From Anaerolineae bacterium (lineage in GTDB: Bacteria > Chloroflexota > Anaerolineae > JAADDB01): a stretch of DNA of 22,365 nt. The position numbers and the translations under genes were made by a program. Below the pieces are notes generated by a model. It made no database searches, was not told the origin of the DNA, and worked only from the letters and a program-made list of their open reading frames with translations. Positions within the stretch are counted from its first letter, which is position 1; every line of letters begins with the position of its first letter. Location of the stretch: the NCBI GenBank assembly GCA_015486895.1, contig WFQT01000269.1:1-22365 (forward strand), given 5' to 3'. Positions 1-8,009 of this stretch are shown in pieces.

Positions 1-623
1 CGGAGCATAGCGTAAATCAGGACTAACTCCCACAGCGTAAATAGATTCACCATTCCTGCCATGCCGTAGAGGGGATTACGGGCATCTTGCGCAGGGTTAC
101 CCGTGGAAAAGAGGAACGCTAAGCCATCGCCCCGCAGCATAGAGCCGCTGAACCTGATCCAAAGGCCACCGAGCAGGGAATGTAACGATGCCGGCACAGT
201 GAGCCAAAGCACTCCGCTCCACAACTCACCGAAAGTAGTATCGGTACCGCCCACTTGCGCCATAAAGTAAAAATACAGTGTCTTTAACAGCCAGCCGAGG
301 GGGGCCATAATTAGAACCCCGGCTAAAGTCATCGTCATGACCACGGCCGGGTGTGAGAAAGTTTGTACGTAGTTTTGCACCCCGGCCTGGCTCTCTGGCG
401 GCAATTGCGCCATCTGCAAAGCTGTAGTCTGTTTCATCATCTTGATGATAGCAGGAAGGGAAAGCCAGGACGCTACGAAAGAGAAGATAACGAAAATGCT
501 AATGGGCAAAAGCCAGCGCCATTTGCTGTCCTCGGCAATTTTAGCAAAGGTCCATTGGGGCCGGTCAAATAAGCTCACCAATAACGTCCAACTGTTGACC
601 CGTGAACTGCTCTCTGCTTCCAT
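1..623 (-). CDS. Yip1-family membrane protein, truncated by the window edge
   Basis: Reading leftward from an ATG at 623, the minus strand is open to the window edge (207 codons) and the C-terminus is missing. The start is supported by AAAGGGG about 8 nt upstream and an in-frame TAG just before. The product has a short soluble N-terminus (MEAESSSRVNSW), then hydrophobic segments at about residues 35-60, 100-125, 145-165 and near the cut end. The layout, with soluble N-terminus, alternating TM segments and an FTLWELVLIYAML-like segment, resembles the Yip1 domain, a poorly understood family of integral membrane proteins in bacteria and eukaryotes. No catalytic residues are visible, so the role is unknown. 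It diverges from pgi across a shared promoter region. The family call is by eye; the membrane nature is secure. Confidence 0.7.
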   Translation of the reverse strand, partial: MEAESSSRVNSWTLLVSLFDRPQWTFAKIAEDSKWRWLLPISIFVIFSFVASWLSLPAIIKMMKQTTALQMAQLPPESQAGVQNYVQTFSHPAVVMTMTLAGVLIMAPLGWLLKTLYFYFMAQVGGTDTTFGELWSGVLWLTVPASLHSLLGGLWIRFSGSMLRGDGLAFLFSTGNPAQDARNPLYGMAGMVNLFTLWELVLIYAML

Positions 624-1007
624 CAAGAATGCCCCTTTCGCTACCGGTTGCTACTTTGAAATGCTCAGCAACCTCTCATTTTGTTATACTGTACATTCCC
701 TATAACGGCGAAGGTGGTCGTTTATTCGCTTGCCCGCCGGTAGAGCTGGATGTTATCCAGACTGGTAGCAGCGTGCGCGTGGTAGGGCTGGCAGGCAACA
801 AGTCCTTCCCCTCTCCGCACGGAAGCCCGAGCACAGCGAAGGTTAGAGAAGAGATCATGCCTTCCGGGCGGGCTTCCCGACACGCGCTAAACACCCTTTT
901 GCCCGGCAGCGATAGAGAGGATACAATGCAAACACAAAGTCAGATAACAATGCCAGATATACCTATAGGCCCCATTTCAGCGATGGGGGGAAACGATGGA
1001 GAATGCC
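624..1007 (+). promoter_or_regulatory. Divergent intergenic region and long foldable pgi leader
   Basis: No convincing gene is seen here. An extended -10 on the plus strand (682-690) overlaps a minus-strand TATAAC, so the promoters of the Yip1-like gene and pgi probably overlap. Downstream are a perfect hairpin at 746-760 (6-bp stem, 3-nt loop), a 9-bp pairing of 821-829 with 869-877, a competing pairing of 785-789 with 824-828, and a hairpin at 970-988 (CCCCAT/ATGGGG) just before pgi. Transcription from about 697 would give a leader of about 310 nt. A regulatory role is inferred from the folds only. Confidence 0.4.
682..690 (+). promoter_or_regulatory. Extended -10 promoter upstream of pgi
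   Basis: TGTTATACT matches an extended -10 (TGn followed by TATACT at 685-690). No good -35 lies at the usual distance, which is tolerable for extended -10 promoters. The same TGnTATAMT form recurs before the phosphoesterase operon, recA and the recA-recX intergenic RNA, and on the minus strand before the dynamin-like gene. Confidence 0.5.
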
Positions 1008-2405
1008 ATGGAGAGCATTGCTTTCGATTTCAGTAACATGATGGTAGAACAGTTGGGCGAAGAGCAAGGCATTCGCCGGGAAGAGATAAACGCCATGGCC
1101 GCTCGTGGCCGGGCAATCGTGCAAAGCGTGCAAAACCACCGGCACGGAGATGGATTACGCTGGTTTGACCTTCCTTACCAGAAGGAAACCCTTGCCGAGG
1201 TGAAAGCGTTAGCAAGACAAATGGCCGGCCGCTACCACAACTGCGTGGTGATAGGCATCGGCGGCAGTGCCCTCGGTGCCATCGCTTTGCGCTCAGCGTT
1301 GCTACACCCGTGGCATAACCAGTTGCCGGACGAGAAACGGCCGGGACCACGGCTTTTCGTCTTAGACAACGTAGACCCGGATTGGCTATCTGGCTTCTTC
1401 GACGTAGTCGCCCCGGAGGAGAGCTGCTTCAATGTCATTTCCAAGTCGGGCAGCACCGCTGAGACCATAAGCCAGTTTCTCCTCTTCCGCCAGGCGCTAC
1501 GAGAACGACTGGGCGATCATTACATCAAGCAAATGATCGTCACCACGGATGCAAAAGGGGGAAGCCTGCGCCCGTTAGTGAGGCGAGAAACTTTCCGCAG
1601 CTTCGTAGTGCCGGAGGGCGTCGGGGGGCGCTTTTCCGTTCTCTCGCCGGTGGGACTCTTCCCTACTGCCGTCGCCGGGATTGACGTGGATGCTTTGTTA
1701 GCCGGGGCAGCTCGAGCCGATCAAGAAACGCGCCACGAAGAGATCTGGCAAAACCGGGCTTTGCTTTACGCCGTTTTGCAATGGCTCAGCTATCGGCGAG
1801 GGAAGCGAATTAGCGTCATGATGCCTTACAGCCAGGCGCTGCGAGACGTAGCCGCTTGGTACAGGCAGCTATTGGCGGAATCGTTGGCTAAACGGAAGAA
1901 TCGTGCCGGCGAGGATGTTTTTGTGGGCCAGACGCCGGTCAAAGCGCTAGGAGTCACAGACCAGCACTCCCAGATGCAGTTATACATTGACGGGCCTTTC
2001 GATAAAGTCGTTACGTTCTTGCGGGTGGGTAGTTTCCACAAAGAGTTGACCATTCCCCCGTGGCAAACAGGGCAGAGCGCCGTGGACTACTTAGGCGGGC
2101 ACTCGTTCAATGAGCTCTTGCAGGCAGAAGGGGATGCCACCACCATCGCTTTGACCGAGGCCGGCCGGGCCAATGCTTCCTTTATCTTGCCAGAACTGAA
2201 CGCTTACACGGTAGGCCAACTTCTCTACACCTTGGAAGTGGCTACCGCTTACAGTGGCGAGTTGTACGACATTAACGCTTTTGATCAGCCGGGAGTGGAG
2301 GCAGGCAAAGTGGCCACGTACGCGCTGTTGGGACGTGCCGGTTACGAAAACAGACGGCAGGAAATCGAGACCGCCCGCAGACGGGCGACGCGCTTTGCCG
2401 TGTAA
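1008..2405 (+). CDS. pgi: Glucose-6-phosphate isomerase
   Basis: Interconverts glucose-6-phosphate and fructose-6-phosphate in cytosolic glycolysis and gluconeogenesis. The 465-residue product has the compact Bacillus-type length and two SIS domains. Visible motifs are GIGGSALG (about 83-90), SKSGST (145-150, phosphate binding), the family signature GVGGRFSVLSPVG (from about 204), AESLAK with the likely catalytic Glu (E291), TDQHSQMQL with H320, and QPGVEAGK with the C-terminal catalytic-type Lys (K434). An upstream in-frame ATG at 996 exists. I prefer 1008 because GGAG (998-1001) sits 6 nt before it, the product then begins MESIAFDFSN as family members do, and the G-run before 996 is tied up in a hairpin. 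The next gene starts 12 nt downstream, so the two are probably co-transcribed. Confidence 0.95.
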   Translation: MESIAFDFSNMMVEQLGEEQGIRREEINAMAARGRAIVQSVQNHRHGDGLRWFDLPYQKETLAEVKALARQMAGRYHNCVVIGIGGSALGAIALRSALLHPWHNQLPDEKRPGPRLFVLDNVDPDWLSGFFDVVAPEESCFNVISKSGSTAETISQFLLFRQALRERLGDHYIKQMIVTTDAKGGSLRPLVRRETFRSFVVPEGVGGRFSVLSPVGLFPTAVAGIDVDALLAGAARADQETRHEEIWQNRALLYAVLQWLSYRRGKRISVMMPYSQALRDVAAWYRQLLAESLAKRKNRAGEDVFVGQTPVKALGVTDQHSQMQLYIDGPFDKVVTFLRVGSFHKELTIPPWQTGQSAVDYLGGHSFNELLQAEGDATTIALTEAGRANASFILPELNAYTVGQLLYTLEVATAYSGELYDINAFDQPGVEAGKVATYALLGRAGYENRRQEIETARRRATRFAV

Positions 2406-2417
2406 GGAGGCCAAAGA

Positions 2418-3887
2418 ATGGCTTATCGTGATCTGAGGGCGTTCATTCGCCGTTTGGAAAAAGAAGGAGAGCTATTACGGGTAAAAGTGCCCGTTAGCAG
2501 CTATTTAGAAATCAGTGAGATCACCGACCGGGTGAGCAAGGGCCCGGCCGAGAAAGCAAAAGCGCTCCTGTTTGAAAACGTGGATGGCGGCGAGATCCCG
2601 GTTCTCACCAACATGTTTGGCTCTCAACGTCGCATGTCGCTGGCACTCAACGTCAACGAGCTGGAAGAACTGAATCACAATTTAGCTAAACTCATCACCC
2701 CGGAATTGCCCAAAGGGATCGGGCCAACGGTGAGCAAAGCGTTGGAACTGTTCGGCACTTTGCGTAGCGTGGGGTTGAAGCCAAAATTAGTGCGCAAAGC
2801 GCCTGTGCAGGAAATGGTCTGGACCGGCGACGACGTGGACTTGAACCGATTGCCAATTTTGCACTGCTGGCCGGAAGACGGCGGTCGCTTCATTACGCTG
2901 CCTGCGGTGATTACCCGGGACCCGGTGAGCGGGGTGCGCAATGTGGGAATGTACCGGTTGCAGCAGCACGACAGCCGCACGTTGGGGGTGCATTGGCAAT
3001 TGCACAAAGGCGGGGCTGAACACCAGCGGCAGGCCCTTGACCTCGGCAGGGAACGGATGCCGGTTGCCGTTTCTTTGGGCGGCGATCCGGCAGTGATTTG
3101 GTCCGGATCAGCGCCGCTGCCGCCGGACATTGACGAGTTCATGTTGGCCGGCTGGCTGCGGGGGAAGCCGGTCGCCTTGGTGAAAGCAATTACGCAACCA
3201 CTGGAAGTGCCCGCGGAGGCGGAGATCGTCATCGAAGGGTACATCGACCCGACGGAGTCAGCCCCGGAAGGGCCTTTTGGCGATCACACAGGCTATTACA
3301 CGCCGGTGGCCGCTTATCCTGTGATGCACGTAACGGCCATCACTCAGCGGCGGCAGCCCATTTACCCGGCTATTGTCGTTGGCAAGCCGCCAATGGAGGA
3401 CTACTGGATGGGCAAGGCCACAGAGCGGCTTTTCTTGCCGCTGGTGCGCCTTTTCCTGCCGGAGATCGTGGACATGAACATGCCGGCAGAGGGCGGTTTC
3501 CACAACCTGGTGCTTGTCAGTGTGCGCAAGCGCTTCCCCGGTCAGGTGCGCAAAGTGATCAACGGTCTCTGGGGGTTGGCGCTGATGTCGTTGACTAAGA
3601 GCATCGTAGTTGTCGACGCAGATGTAAACGTGCACGATTTAAGTGAAGTGGCATGGCAAGTGCTGGGCAACGTGGATTGGGCCCGGGATGTCATGATCCA
3701 AGAAGGGCCGGTAGACGCGCTGGATCACGCTTCTTACCGTTTCGCCTATGGCGGCAAGATCGGCGTGGACGCCACAGCGAAGGACGAGCGGGACGGTTAC
3801 ACCCGCGGATGGCCCCGGCCGGCCAAGATGGACAAAGCTACCAGGGCCCTGGTGGATGAGAAGTGGGCTTCCTACGGACTGGAATAG
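2418..3887 (+). CDS. UbiD-family (prenyl-FMN-dependent) decarboxylase
   Basis: A 489-residue member of the UbiD family, which catalyses reversible non-oxidative decarboxylation of aromatic or alpha,beta-unsaturated acids using prenylated FMN made by a UbiX partner. Family landmarks are the N-terminal YRDLRAFIRRLEKEGEL (from about 3), ALLFENVDG (49-57), NVGMYRLQQHD (175-185) with the Arg expected near the cofactor, HWQLHKGG (192-199), the acidic AEIVIEG segment (268-274) and PFGDHTGYYTP (286-296). The length matches E. coli UbiD. The substrate cannot be read from sequence: quinone-precursor decarboxylation is possible, but so are aromatic acids. No ubiX-like gene is in the window. GGAGG (2406-2410) directly after the pgi stop gives an ideal SD and suggests an operon with pgi. 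Confidence 0.9.
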   Translation: MAYRDLRAFIRRLEKEGELLRVKVPVSSYLEISEITDRVSKGPAEKAKALLFENVDGGEIPVLTNMFGSQRRMSLALNVNELEELNHNLAKLITPELPKGIGPTVSKALELFGTLRSVGLKPKLVRKAPVQEMVWTGDDVDLNRLPILHCWPEDGGRFITLPAVITRDPVSGVRNVGMYRLQQHDSRTLGVHWQLHKGGAEHQRQALDLGRERMPVAVSLGGDPAVIWSGSAPLPPDIDEFMLAGWLRGKPVALVKAITQPLEVPAEAEIVIEGYIDPTESAPEGPFGDHTGYYTPVAAYPVMHVTAITQRRQPIYPAIVVGKPPMEDYWMGKATERLFLPLVRLFLPEIVDMNMPAEGGFHNLVLVSVRKRFPGQVRKVINGLWGLALMSLTKSIVVVDADVNVHDLSEVAWQVLGNVDWARDVMIQEGPVDALDHASYRFAYGGKIGVDATAKDERDGYTRGWPRPAKMDKATRALVDEKWASYGLE

Positions 3888-3993
3888 CCGTGCCTTCACG
3901 GGTTCTGGTTGTGTTGTCTACACGCCCACAGAAAGTCATCCATGTATCCCATTCCTGTCTCCCCCTGCTCCCACTCCCGGTTACCTGCTGCTT

Positions 3994-4021
3994 TTGTAAC
4001 TTTCCTTACCTCTGTTATAAT
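3994..4021 (+). promoter_or_regulatory. Sigma70-type promoter of the phosphoesterase operon
   Basis: TTGTAA (3994-3999), a 16-nt spacer and TATAAT (4016-4021), with a TGn extension at 4013-4015. Both elements are close to consensus. Transcription should start near 4028, about 195 nt before the first gene. Confidence 0.65.
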
Positions 4022-4031
4022 CAATCGTAAA

Positions 4032-4174
4032 ACTGGAGTCTGGCAAGAATGACGTTTTAGACTCGACCGAGCTATTTTCACCGCAGATTGCACGGATTAA
4101 CACAGATTATTTCTTACATTCCAAACCAAATCTGTGAACTTCTGTGTTTTTCTGTGGCTAAAATAAGAACGCCA
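4032..4174 (+). repeat. Dispersed hairpin repeat, copy R1
   Basis: Begins with the conserved head CTGGAGTCTGGC followed by AAGAATGACGTTTTAG. It continues with CACGGATTAACACAGATT and closes with the opposing arm TCTGTGTTTTTCTGTGGC and CTAAAA. The two arms can pair into a long imperfect hairpin. The right end keeps only GCCA of the terminal inverted repeat seen in copy R5. Confidence 0.8.
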
Positions 4175-4223
4175 CGCGAGGTGGGAGCGTCTATCAAGGA
4201 AAGTAACTTGTGTTAAGCAGTCC

Positions 4224-4862
4224 ATGCGTATTTTAACGATCAGCGATAAAGTCCTATCGCTTCTTTACAGCCCGGCAATTGAGTCGCACATTGGCAAAAT
4301 TGACCTGATTTTGAGTTGCGGCGATCTGCCGCTTTATTACATCGATTTCATTGTCAGTATGACCAACGCGCCCTGTTTTTTCGTGTTTGGGAATCATGCT
4401 CCAAGCAGCGAACACACTCACGAAATGGTGGACTTCACTTCCAGCGGGGGCGTGAATTTAGACGACAAAGTGGTGCGCTACGGCAATTTACTCTTGGCCG
4501 GGCTGGAGGGCTCCCGCCGTTATAATCGGCGGCCCCGCTATCAGTACACAGAAGGGGAAATGGTGTGGAAGTGCCTAAAGTTAGTACCCGCTCTCCTCTG
4601 GAATAAGGTATGGTATGGCCGCTACTTAGACGTTTTAATCACCCATGCGCCCCCTTGGCGTATTCACGACGGCAATGACTTAGCGCACCAGGGTTTTCAC
4701 TGCTTTCGTTGGTTCATGAAATTGTTTAAGCCCAAGTACTTAATCCACGGCCACAAGCATGTTTACCGGCACGATGAGATTACTACGACTAAGTTCTTCG
4801 AGACAACAGTGATCAACACCTATCCCTACAGGATTATCGAGTATGATGAAGAAAAGACTTGA
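4224..4862 (+). CDS. Calcineurin-like metallophosphoesterase
   Basis: A 212-residue phosphoesterase core with most metal-ligand motifs in order: D8 (ISDK, where the usual DxH His is Lys), CGDLP (32-36), FGNHA (55-59), THAPP (140-144) and GHKH (176-179). Such proteins hydrolyse phosphomonoesters, phosphodiesters or nucleotides with two metal ions in the cytoplasm. No signal peptide or TM segment is seen. The Lys in place of the first-motif His may mark a subfamily with altered metal-1 coordination. The substrate is unknown. It is first in an overlapping operon with a ParB-like protein and a LOG-like protein: the next gene begins 20 bp before this stop. The SD before ATG 4224 is weak. Confidence 0.85.
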   Translation: MRILTISDKVLSLLYSPAIESHIGKIDLILSCGDLPLYYIDFIVSMTNAPCFFVFGNHAPSSEHTHEMVDFTSSGGVNLDDKVVRYGNLLLAGLEGSRRYNRRPRYQYTEGEMVWKCLKLVPALLWNKVWYGRYLDVLITHAPPWRIHDGNDLAHQGFHCFRWFMKLFKPKYLIHGHKHVYRHDEITTTKFFETTVINTYPYRIIEYDEEKT

Positions 4863-5817
4863 CCGTGCGCTAATGGACTCACCACGTTCACTGGAAGAGC
4901 AAGTGGACCCGGAGACTTACGATGCCAAACAACAGTTCAGGAGCGCCCGGCGCCGAGCTTTCCTGAATGACTTGGTTGGCTTTTTCCGAGGCCGTTCGAA
5001 CCGCCTTCTTTCTTTCCATGACGTGGAAAAGCGACTGCACTTGGGCCCGCTGCAGCATATTGGCATACGTGACGTTCCCCTTGCAGCTATTGTCGGCAGC
5101 GTCGACAGGACCGGCGACTTCGACCGGGCATTTTTCCCCCGGCAAAGCCACACGGAAGACCGCTGGGTCGCCGTGGAACGCCGGGCTCAAGCCAATGTGC
5201 CCATGGAGCCCGTAGAATTATACAAAGTCGGCGAAGTCTATTTTGTCAAAGATGGTCACCACCGGGTTTCAGTAGCCCGCAAGCGCGGCCAGAAGAGCAT
5301 CAAAGCCAATGTCAGCGAATGCAAGCCACGGGTGAACTTGACTTGCAAAATGCACGCCGAAGACCTGGAGACGGTGGGAGCATTAGCCGAGTTCCTGGCC
5401 CAGACGTCGTTAGATAAAACCCACCCAGAGGCTGATTTCCGGGTCAGCAACCCGGCTAACTACAAAGCGCTCTGGAAGCACATTTTGACCCACCGCTACT
5501 TGTTAGAACTAAGCCAGGGATGCAATGTTTCTATAGAGGACGCGGCCAATGGCTGGTACAGGCATCTGTACCGGCCCATCATTGAGGTCATACGCCGTTA
5601 CCACATTTTAGGTGCTTTTCCGGCGCACACGGAGGCTGACTTGTACCTGTGGAGCATGTCACACCGCCATCACTTAGCCCGCAAGCTAGGGCAAGATATC
5701 TCCATGGTGGACGCCATGACGGACTTCGCCCGCCATTTCAGCCCTTTCTGGGCCAGCGAGCAGGATGTCAAAGAAACATTGGGAGCAGAGGCAAGCGATG
5801 AAAACTTCATCGACTAA
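4843..5817 (+). CDS. ParB/sulfiredoxin-fold protein of unknown role
   Basis: A 324-residue soluble protein. The middle (about 75-160) looks like a ParB/sulfiredoxin-type domain, with RDVPLAAIVGSVDR, then ELYKVGEVYFVKDGHHRVSVA (DGHHRVSVA at 137-145, matching the ParB box-II-like phosphate-binding loop). The N-terminal 70 residues are basic and could be an adaptor. The C-terminal half is helical, rich in His, Arg and aromatic residues, and not assigned by me. No helix-turn-helix typical of chromosome-partition ParB is obvious, so a DNA-partition role is not claimed; in this fold, nucleotide binding or hydrolysis is the shared theme. It starts inside the phosphoesterase gene, and the LOG-like gene starts inside it, each with a 20-bp overlap, implying translational coupling. 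ATG 4846 is an alternative start. Confidence 0.7.
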   Translation: MMKKRLDRALMDSPRSLEEQVDPETYDAKQQFRSARRRAFLNDLVGFFRGRSNRLLSFHDVEKRLHLGPLQHIGIRDVPLAAIVGSVDRTGDFDRAFFPRQSHTEDRWVAVERRAQANVPMEPVELYKVGEVYFVKDGHHRVSVARKRGQKSIKANVSECKPRVNLTCKMHAEDLETVGALAEFLAQTSLDKTHPEADFRVSNPANYKALWKHILTHRYLLELSQGCNVSIEDAANGWYRHLYRPIIEVIRRYHILGAFPAHTEADLYLWSMSHRHHLARKLGQDISMVDAMTDFARHFSPFWASEQDVKETLGAEASDENFID

Positions 5818-6340
5818 GCCGTTAGCGGTCGTCTTTGGCGGCGCCAGGGTAGCAGAAGACACGCCTTTGTATCGCCAGGCCGTCATGCTGGGCAAATTAC
5901 TGGCAGAAAATGGCTGGGCGGTGGGTAACGGCGGCTACAGTGGCGTCATGGCCGGGGTGAGTTTAGGCGGACACAGCGCCGGCGGGGTAGTCATCGGTTA
6001 TACTTGCGATATCTTCACCGCTTTGAACCACACGCCCAACCGCTGGCTAACGGAGGAGCACCGCACGGCTACACTGCCGGAACGTATTGCCCTTATGATC
6101 CAAGAAGGGGACGCATTTATTGCCATGCACGGCGGCATCGGCACTTTGGCGGAGTTAACGTTGCTTTGGAATCAATTGTTAATAAATGGTAATCGGCCGA
6201 GGCCGTTAGTTTTGTTAGGGGAACCGTGGCGGCAGCTATTACATGCCTTCCGGGAATACACCCAAATGGGGCCCTCGGCGTTCCATCTGGTGCAAATAGC
6301 CACTACTCCAGCAGAAGCAGTAGCGTGTCTGACGCCATGA
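5798..6340 (+). CDS. LOG-like Rossmann protein (lysine decarboxylase-like fold)
   Basis: A 180-residue Rossmann-fold protein of the LOG/TIGR00725-like group. N-terminal VVFGGARVAED (11-21) and GNGGYSGVMAGVS (43-55) form the nucleotide loops, and GGIGTLAE (112-119) matches the LOG catalytic motif GGxGTxxE. The usual Pro before that motif is His, and only R96 of the paired Arg-Lys remains (ERI where LOG proteins have ERK). True LOG enzymes release a nucleobase from nucleoside monophosphates; the changes make the exact reaction uncertain. An in-frame ATG at 5765 exists, but 5798 has an AGAGG SD and gives the natural family N-terminus. It overlaps the upstream gene by 20 bp. A hairpin at 6322-6354 spans its stop codon. 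Confidence 0.8.
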   Translation: MKTSSTKPLAVVFGGARVAEDTPLYRQAVMLGKLLAENGWAVGNGGYSGVMAGVSLGGHSAGGVVIGYTCDIFTALNHTPNRWLTEEHRTATLPERIALMIQEGDAFIAMHGGIGTLAELTLLWNQLLINGNRPRPLVLLGEPWRQLLHAFREYTQMGPSAFHLVQIATTPAEAVACLTP

Positions 6341-6354
6341 GCGCGAGACACGCT
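6322..6354 (+). other. Hairpin across the stop of the LOG-like gene
   Basis: AGCGTGTC (6322-6329) and GACACGCT (6347-6354) form a perfect 8-bp stem around a 17-nt loop containing the TGA stop (6338-6340). No T-run follows, so it is not a canonical intrinsic terminator. It may stabilise the 3' end or pause polymerase. Confidence 0.45.
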
Positions 6355-6383
6355 CCGATGGCAATCTAACATGATACCACCAT

Positions 6384-6492
6384 ACTGGAGTCTGGCAAGA
6401 ATGACATTTTGGGCTCGACCTGACTATCTTTACCACAGATTACACAGATTAAAAACACAACAAAATCTGCGAATTCTGTGGTTGGCAAAATA
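6384..6492 (+). repeat. Dispersed hairpin repeat, copy R2
   Basis: Head CTGGAGTCTGGC (6385-6396) then AAGAATGACATTTT, as in R1 and R5. ACCACAGATT (6432-6441) opposes AATCTGC...TTCTGTGGTT (6464-6482), giving an imperfect hairpin. This copy is shorter than R1 and R5 and lacks a recognisable right terminal repeat. It lies between the LOG-like gene and proS. Confidence 0.8.
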
Positions 6493-6536
6493 AACCATGC
6501 TGAAAATATCAATGAAAGAGGGAGAGAGAAAGTTTC

Positions 6537-7985
6537 ATGGCAGGTAACAAAGGACTTACATCGCCGCAAGAAGATTACAGCCGTTGGTACAATGAGGTCG
6601 TCCTAAAGGCAGAATTAGCCGACTACTCGCCGGTAAAAGGCACTATGGTCATCCGACCGTATGGCTACACCCTCTGGGAAAATGTGCAAGAACAGTTAGA
6701 CCGCCGTTTCAAGGAGACCGGGCATGTCAACGCTTATTTCCCGCTGTTTATCCCCATGAGCTTTTTGGAGAAAGAGGCAGAGCATGTGGAGGGATTCTCC
6801 CCGGAGTTGGCGGTGGTGACACATGCCGGTGGCAAGGAATTGGAAGAGCCGCTGGTCGTGCGACCCACTTCCGAGACCATTATCGGCTACATGTACTCGA
6901 AGTGGGTACGTTCTTACCGTGACCTGCCCATCCTCATCAACCAATGGGCTAACGTGGTGCGCTGGGAGTTACGCACCCGGCTTTTCTTGCGCACCAGCGA
7001 GTTTCTCTGGCAGGAAGGGCATACTGCCCACGCTACCAGGGAAGAGGCGATGGAGGAAACGTTACGCATTTTAGACCTTTACGCCGATTTCGCCGAGAAT
7101 GAAGCAGCCATTCCGGTCATCAAAGGGATCAAGACGGAGCGAGAGCGGTTCGCCGGGGCAGTGGCTTCTTACACCATCGAAGCAATGATGGGTAACGGCT
7201 GGGCGTTGCAATCGGGAACAAGCCATTTCTTGGGTCAGAATTTCGCCAAGGCGTTCGACATCAAGTTCCTGGACCAAAATAACCAACTCCAGTATGCCTG
7301 GACCACCAGTTGGGGCGTGAGTACCCGCATGGTCGGGGCGATCATCATGGCTCATGGCGACGAACGGGGGCTACGCTTGCCACCACGCTTGGCGCCCATC
7401 CAAGTGGTGATCGTCCCCATCTGGCGCCAGGCTGCCGACGGAAAAGCAATTTTAGCAAAAGCGCAGGAAATTGCCACAGCCTTGAAAGGCGCCAGCGTGA
7501 GGGTCAAAGTGGATGACCGGGAGCAATACCAGCCGGGGTACAAGTTCAACGAGTGGGAGCTACGGGGCGTGCCGTTGCGCATTGAGCTGGGCCCCCGCGA
7601 CCTGGCCGCCAACAAAGTCGTTTTGGCGCGGCGCGATCGCCCCGCCCGTGAGGGCAAGACGACGGTTGCCCTGTCTGACCTCACGACCACCGTGCAATCG
7701 TTGCTAACAGAGATTCAGGCTTCTATGTTGTCGACGGCTCGCGCTTTCCGGGATGCTCATACGCATTCTGTTTCGTCTTACGACGAGTTCAAAGAGTATT
7801 TGGCCAGCGAAGGGGGCTTTTTCCGGGTCTATTGGGCCGGCAGCAACGAGGATGAAGCCCACATCAAAGAAGAGACGAAAGCGACCATCCGCTGCTTGCC
7901 GTTTGACCAGCCGGAGGGCGAAGGAACCTGTTTCTACACCGGCAAGCGGACGAATCAGGTGGCGATTTTCGCCCGCGCTTATTGA
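6537..7985 (+). CDS. proS: Prolyl-tRNA synthetase, short archaeal/eukaryal type
   Basis: Charges tRNA-Pro with proline using ATP in the cytoplasm. The 482-residue product lacks the large editing insertion of long bacterial ProRS and fits the short (type 3) form found in Chloroflexota and some other bacteria. Class II landmarks are RPTSE (about 108-112), motif 2 RWELRTR followed by EFLWQEGHTAH (about 141-165), and motif 3 with GDERGLRLPP (about 272-281). An anticodon-binding domain follows (about 283-385), then a C-terminal domain ending TCFYTGKRTNQVAIFARAY, typical of the archaeal type. A purine-rich SD (GGGAGAGAGAAAG) precedes the ATG. The HD-domain gene starts 24 nt after the stop, so they are likely co-transcribed. 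No clear promoter of its own is seen behind repeat R2. Confidence 0.96.
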   Translation: MAGNKGLTSPQEDYSRWYNEVVLKAELADYSPVKGTMVIRPYGYTLWENVQEQLDRRFKETGHVNAYFPLFIPMSFLEKEAEHVEGFSPELAVVTHAGGKELEEPLVVRPTSETIIGYMYSKWVRSYRDLPILINQWANVVRWELRTRLFLRTSEFLWQEGHTAHATREEAMEETLRILDLYADFAENEAAIPVIKGIKTERERFAGAVASYTIEAMMGNGWALQSGTSHFLGQNFAKAFDIKFLDQNNQLQYAWTTSWGVSTRMVGAIIMAHGDERGLRLPPRLAPIQVVIVPIWRQAADGKAILAKAQEIATALKGASVRVKVDDREQYQPGYKFNEWELRGVPLRIELGPRDLAANKVVLARRDRPAREGKTTVALSDLTTTVQSLLTEIQASMLSTARAFRDAHTHSVSSYDEFKEYLASEGGFFRVYWAGSNEDEAHIKEETKATIRCLPFDQPEGEGTCFYTGKRTNQVAIFARAY

Positions 7986-8009
7986 GTAGAGGAGCGCAGG
8001 CAAAATCCC

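Larger units (their letters stand above)
3888..4223 (+). other. Intergenic region with promoter and hairpin repeat copy
   Basis: No gene is visible. A small hairpin (CCGTG/CACGG, 3888-3901) overlaps the end of the decarboxylase gene but lacks a T-run, so it is at best a weak terminator. A promoter lies at 3994-4021, followed by copy R1 of the dispersed repeat (4032-4174), which therefore falls in the 5' UTR of the phosphoesterase operon. Confidence 0.6.

Noticed and set aside
602..1036. 144-codon plus-strand frame upstream of pgi.
   Set aside because: It crosses the divergent promoter, lacks an SD and family-like sequence, and overlaps both flanking genes in other frames.
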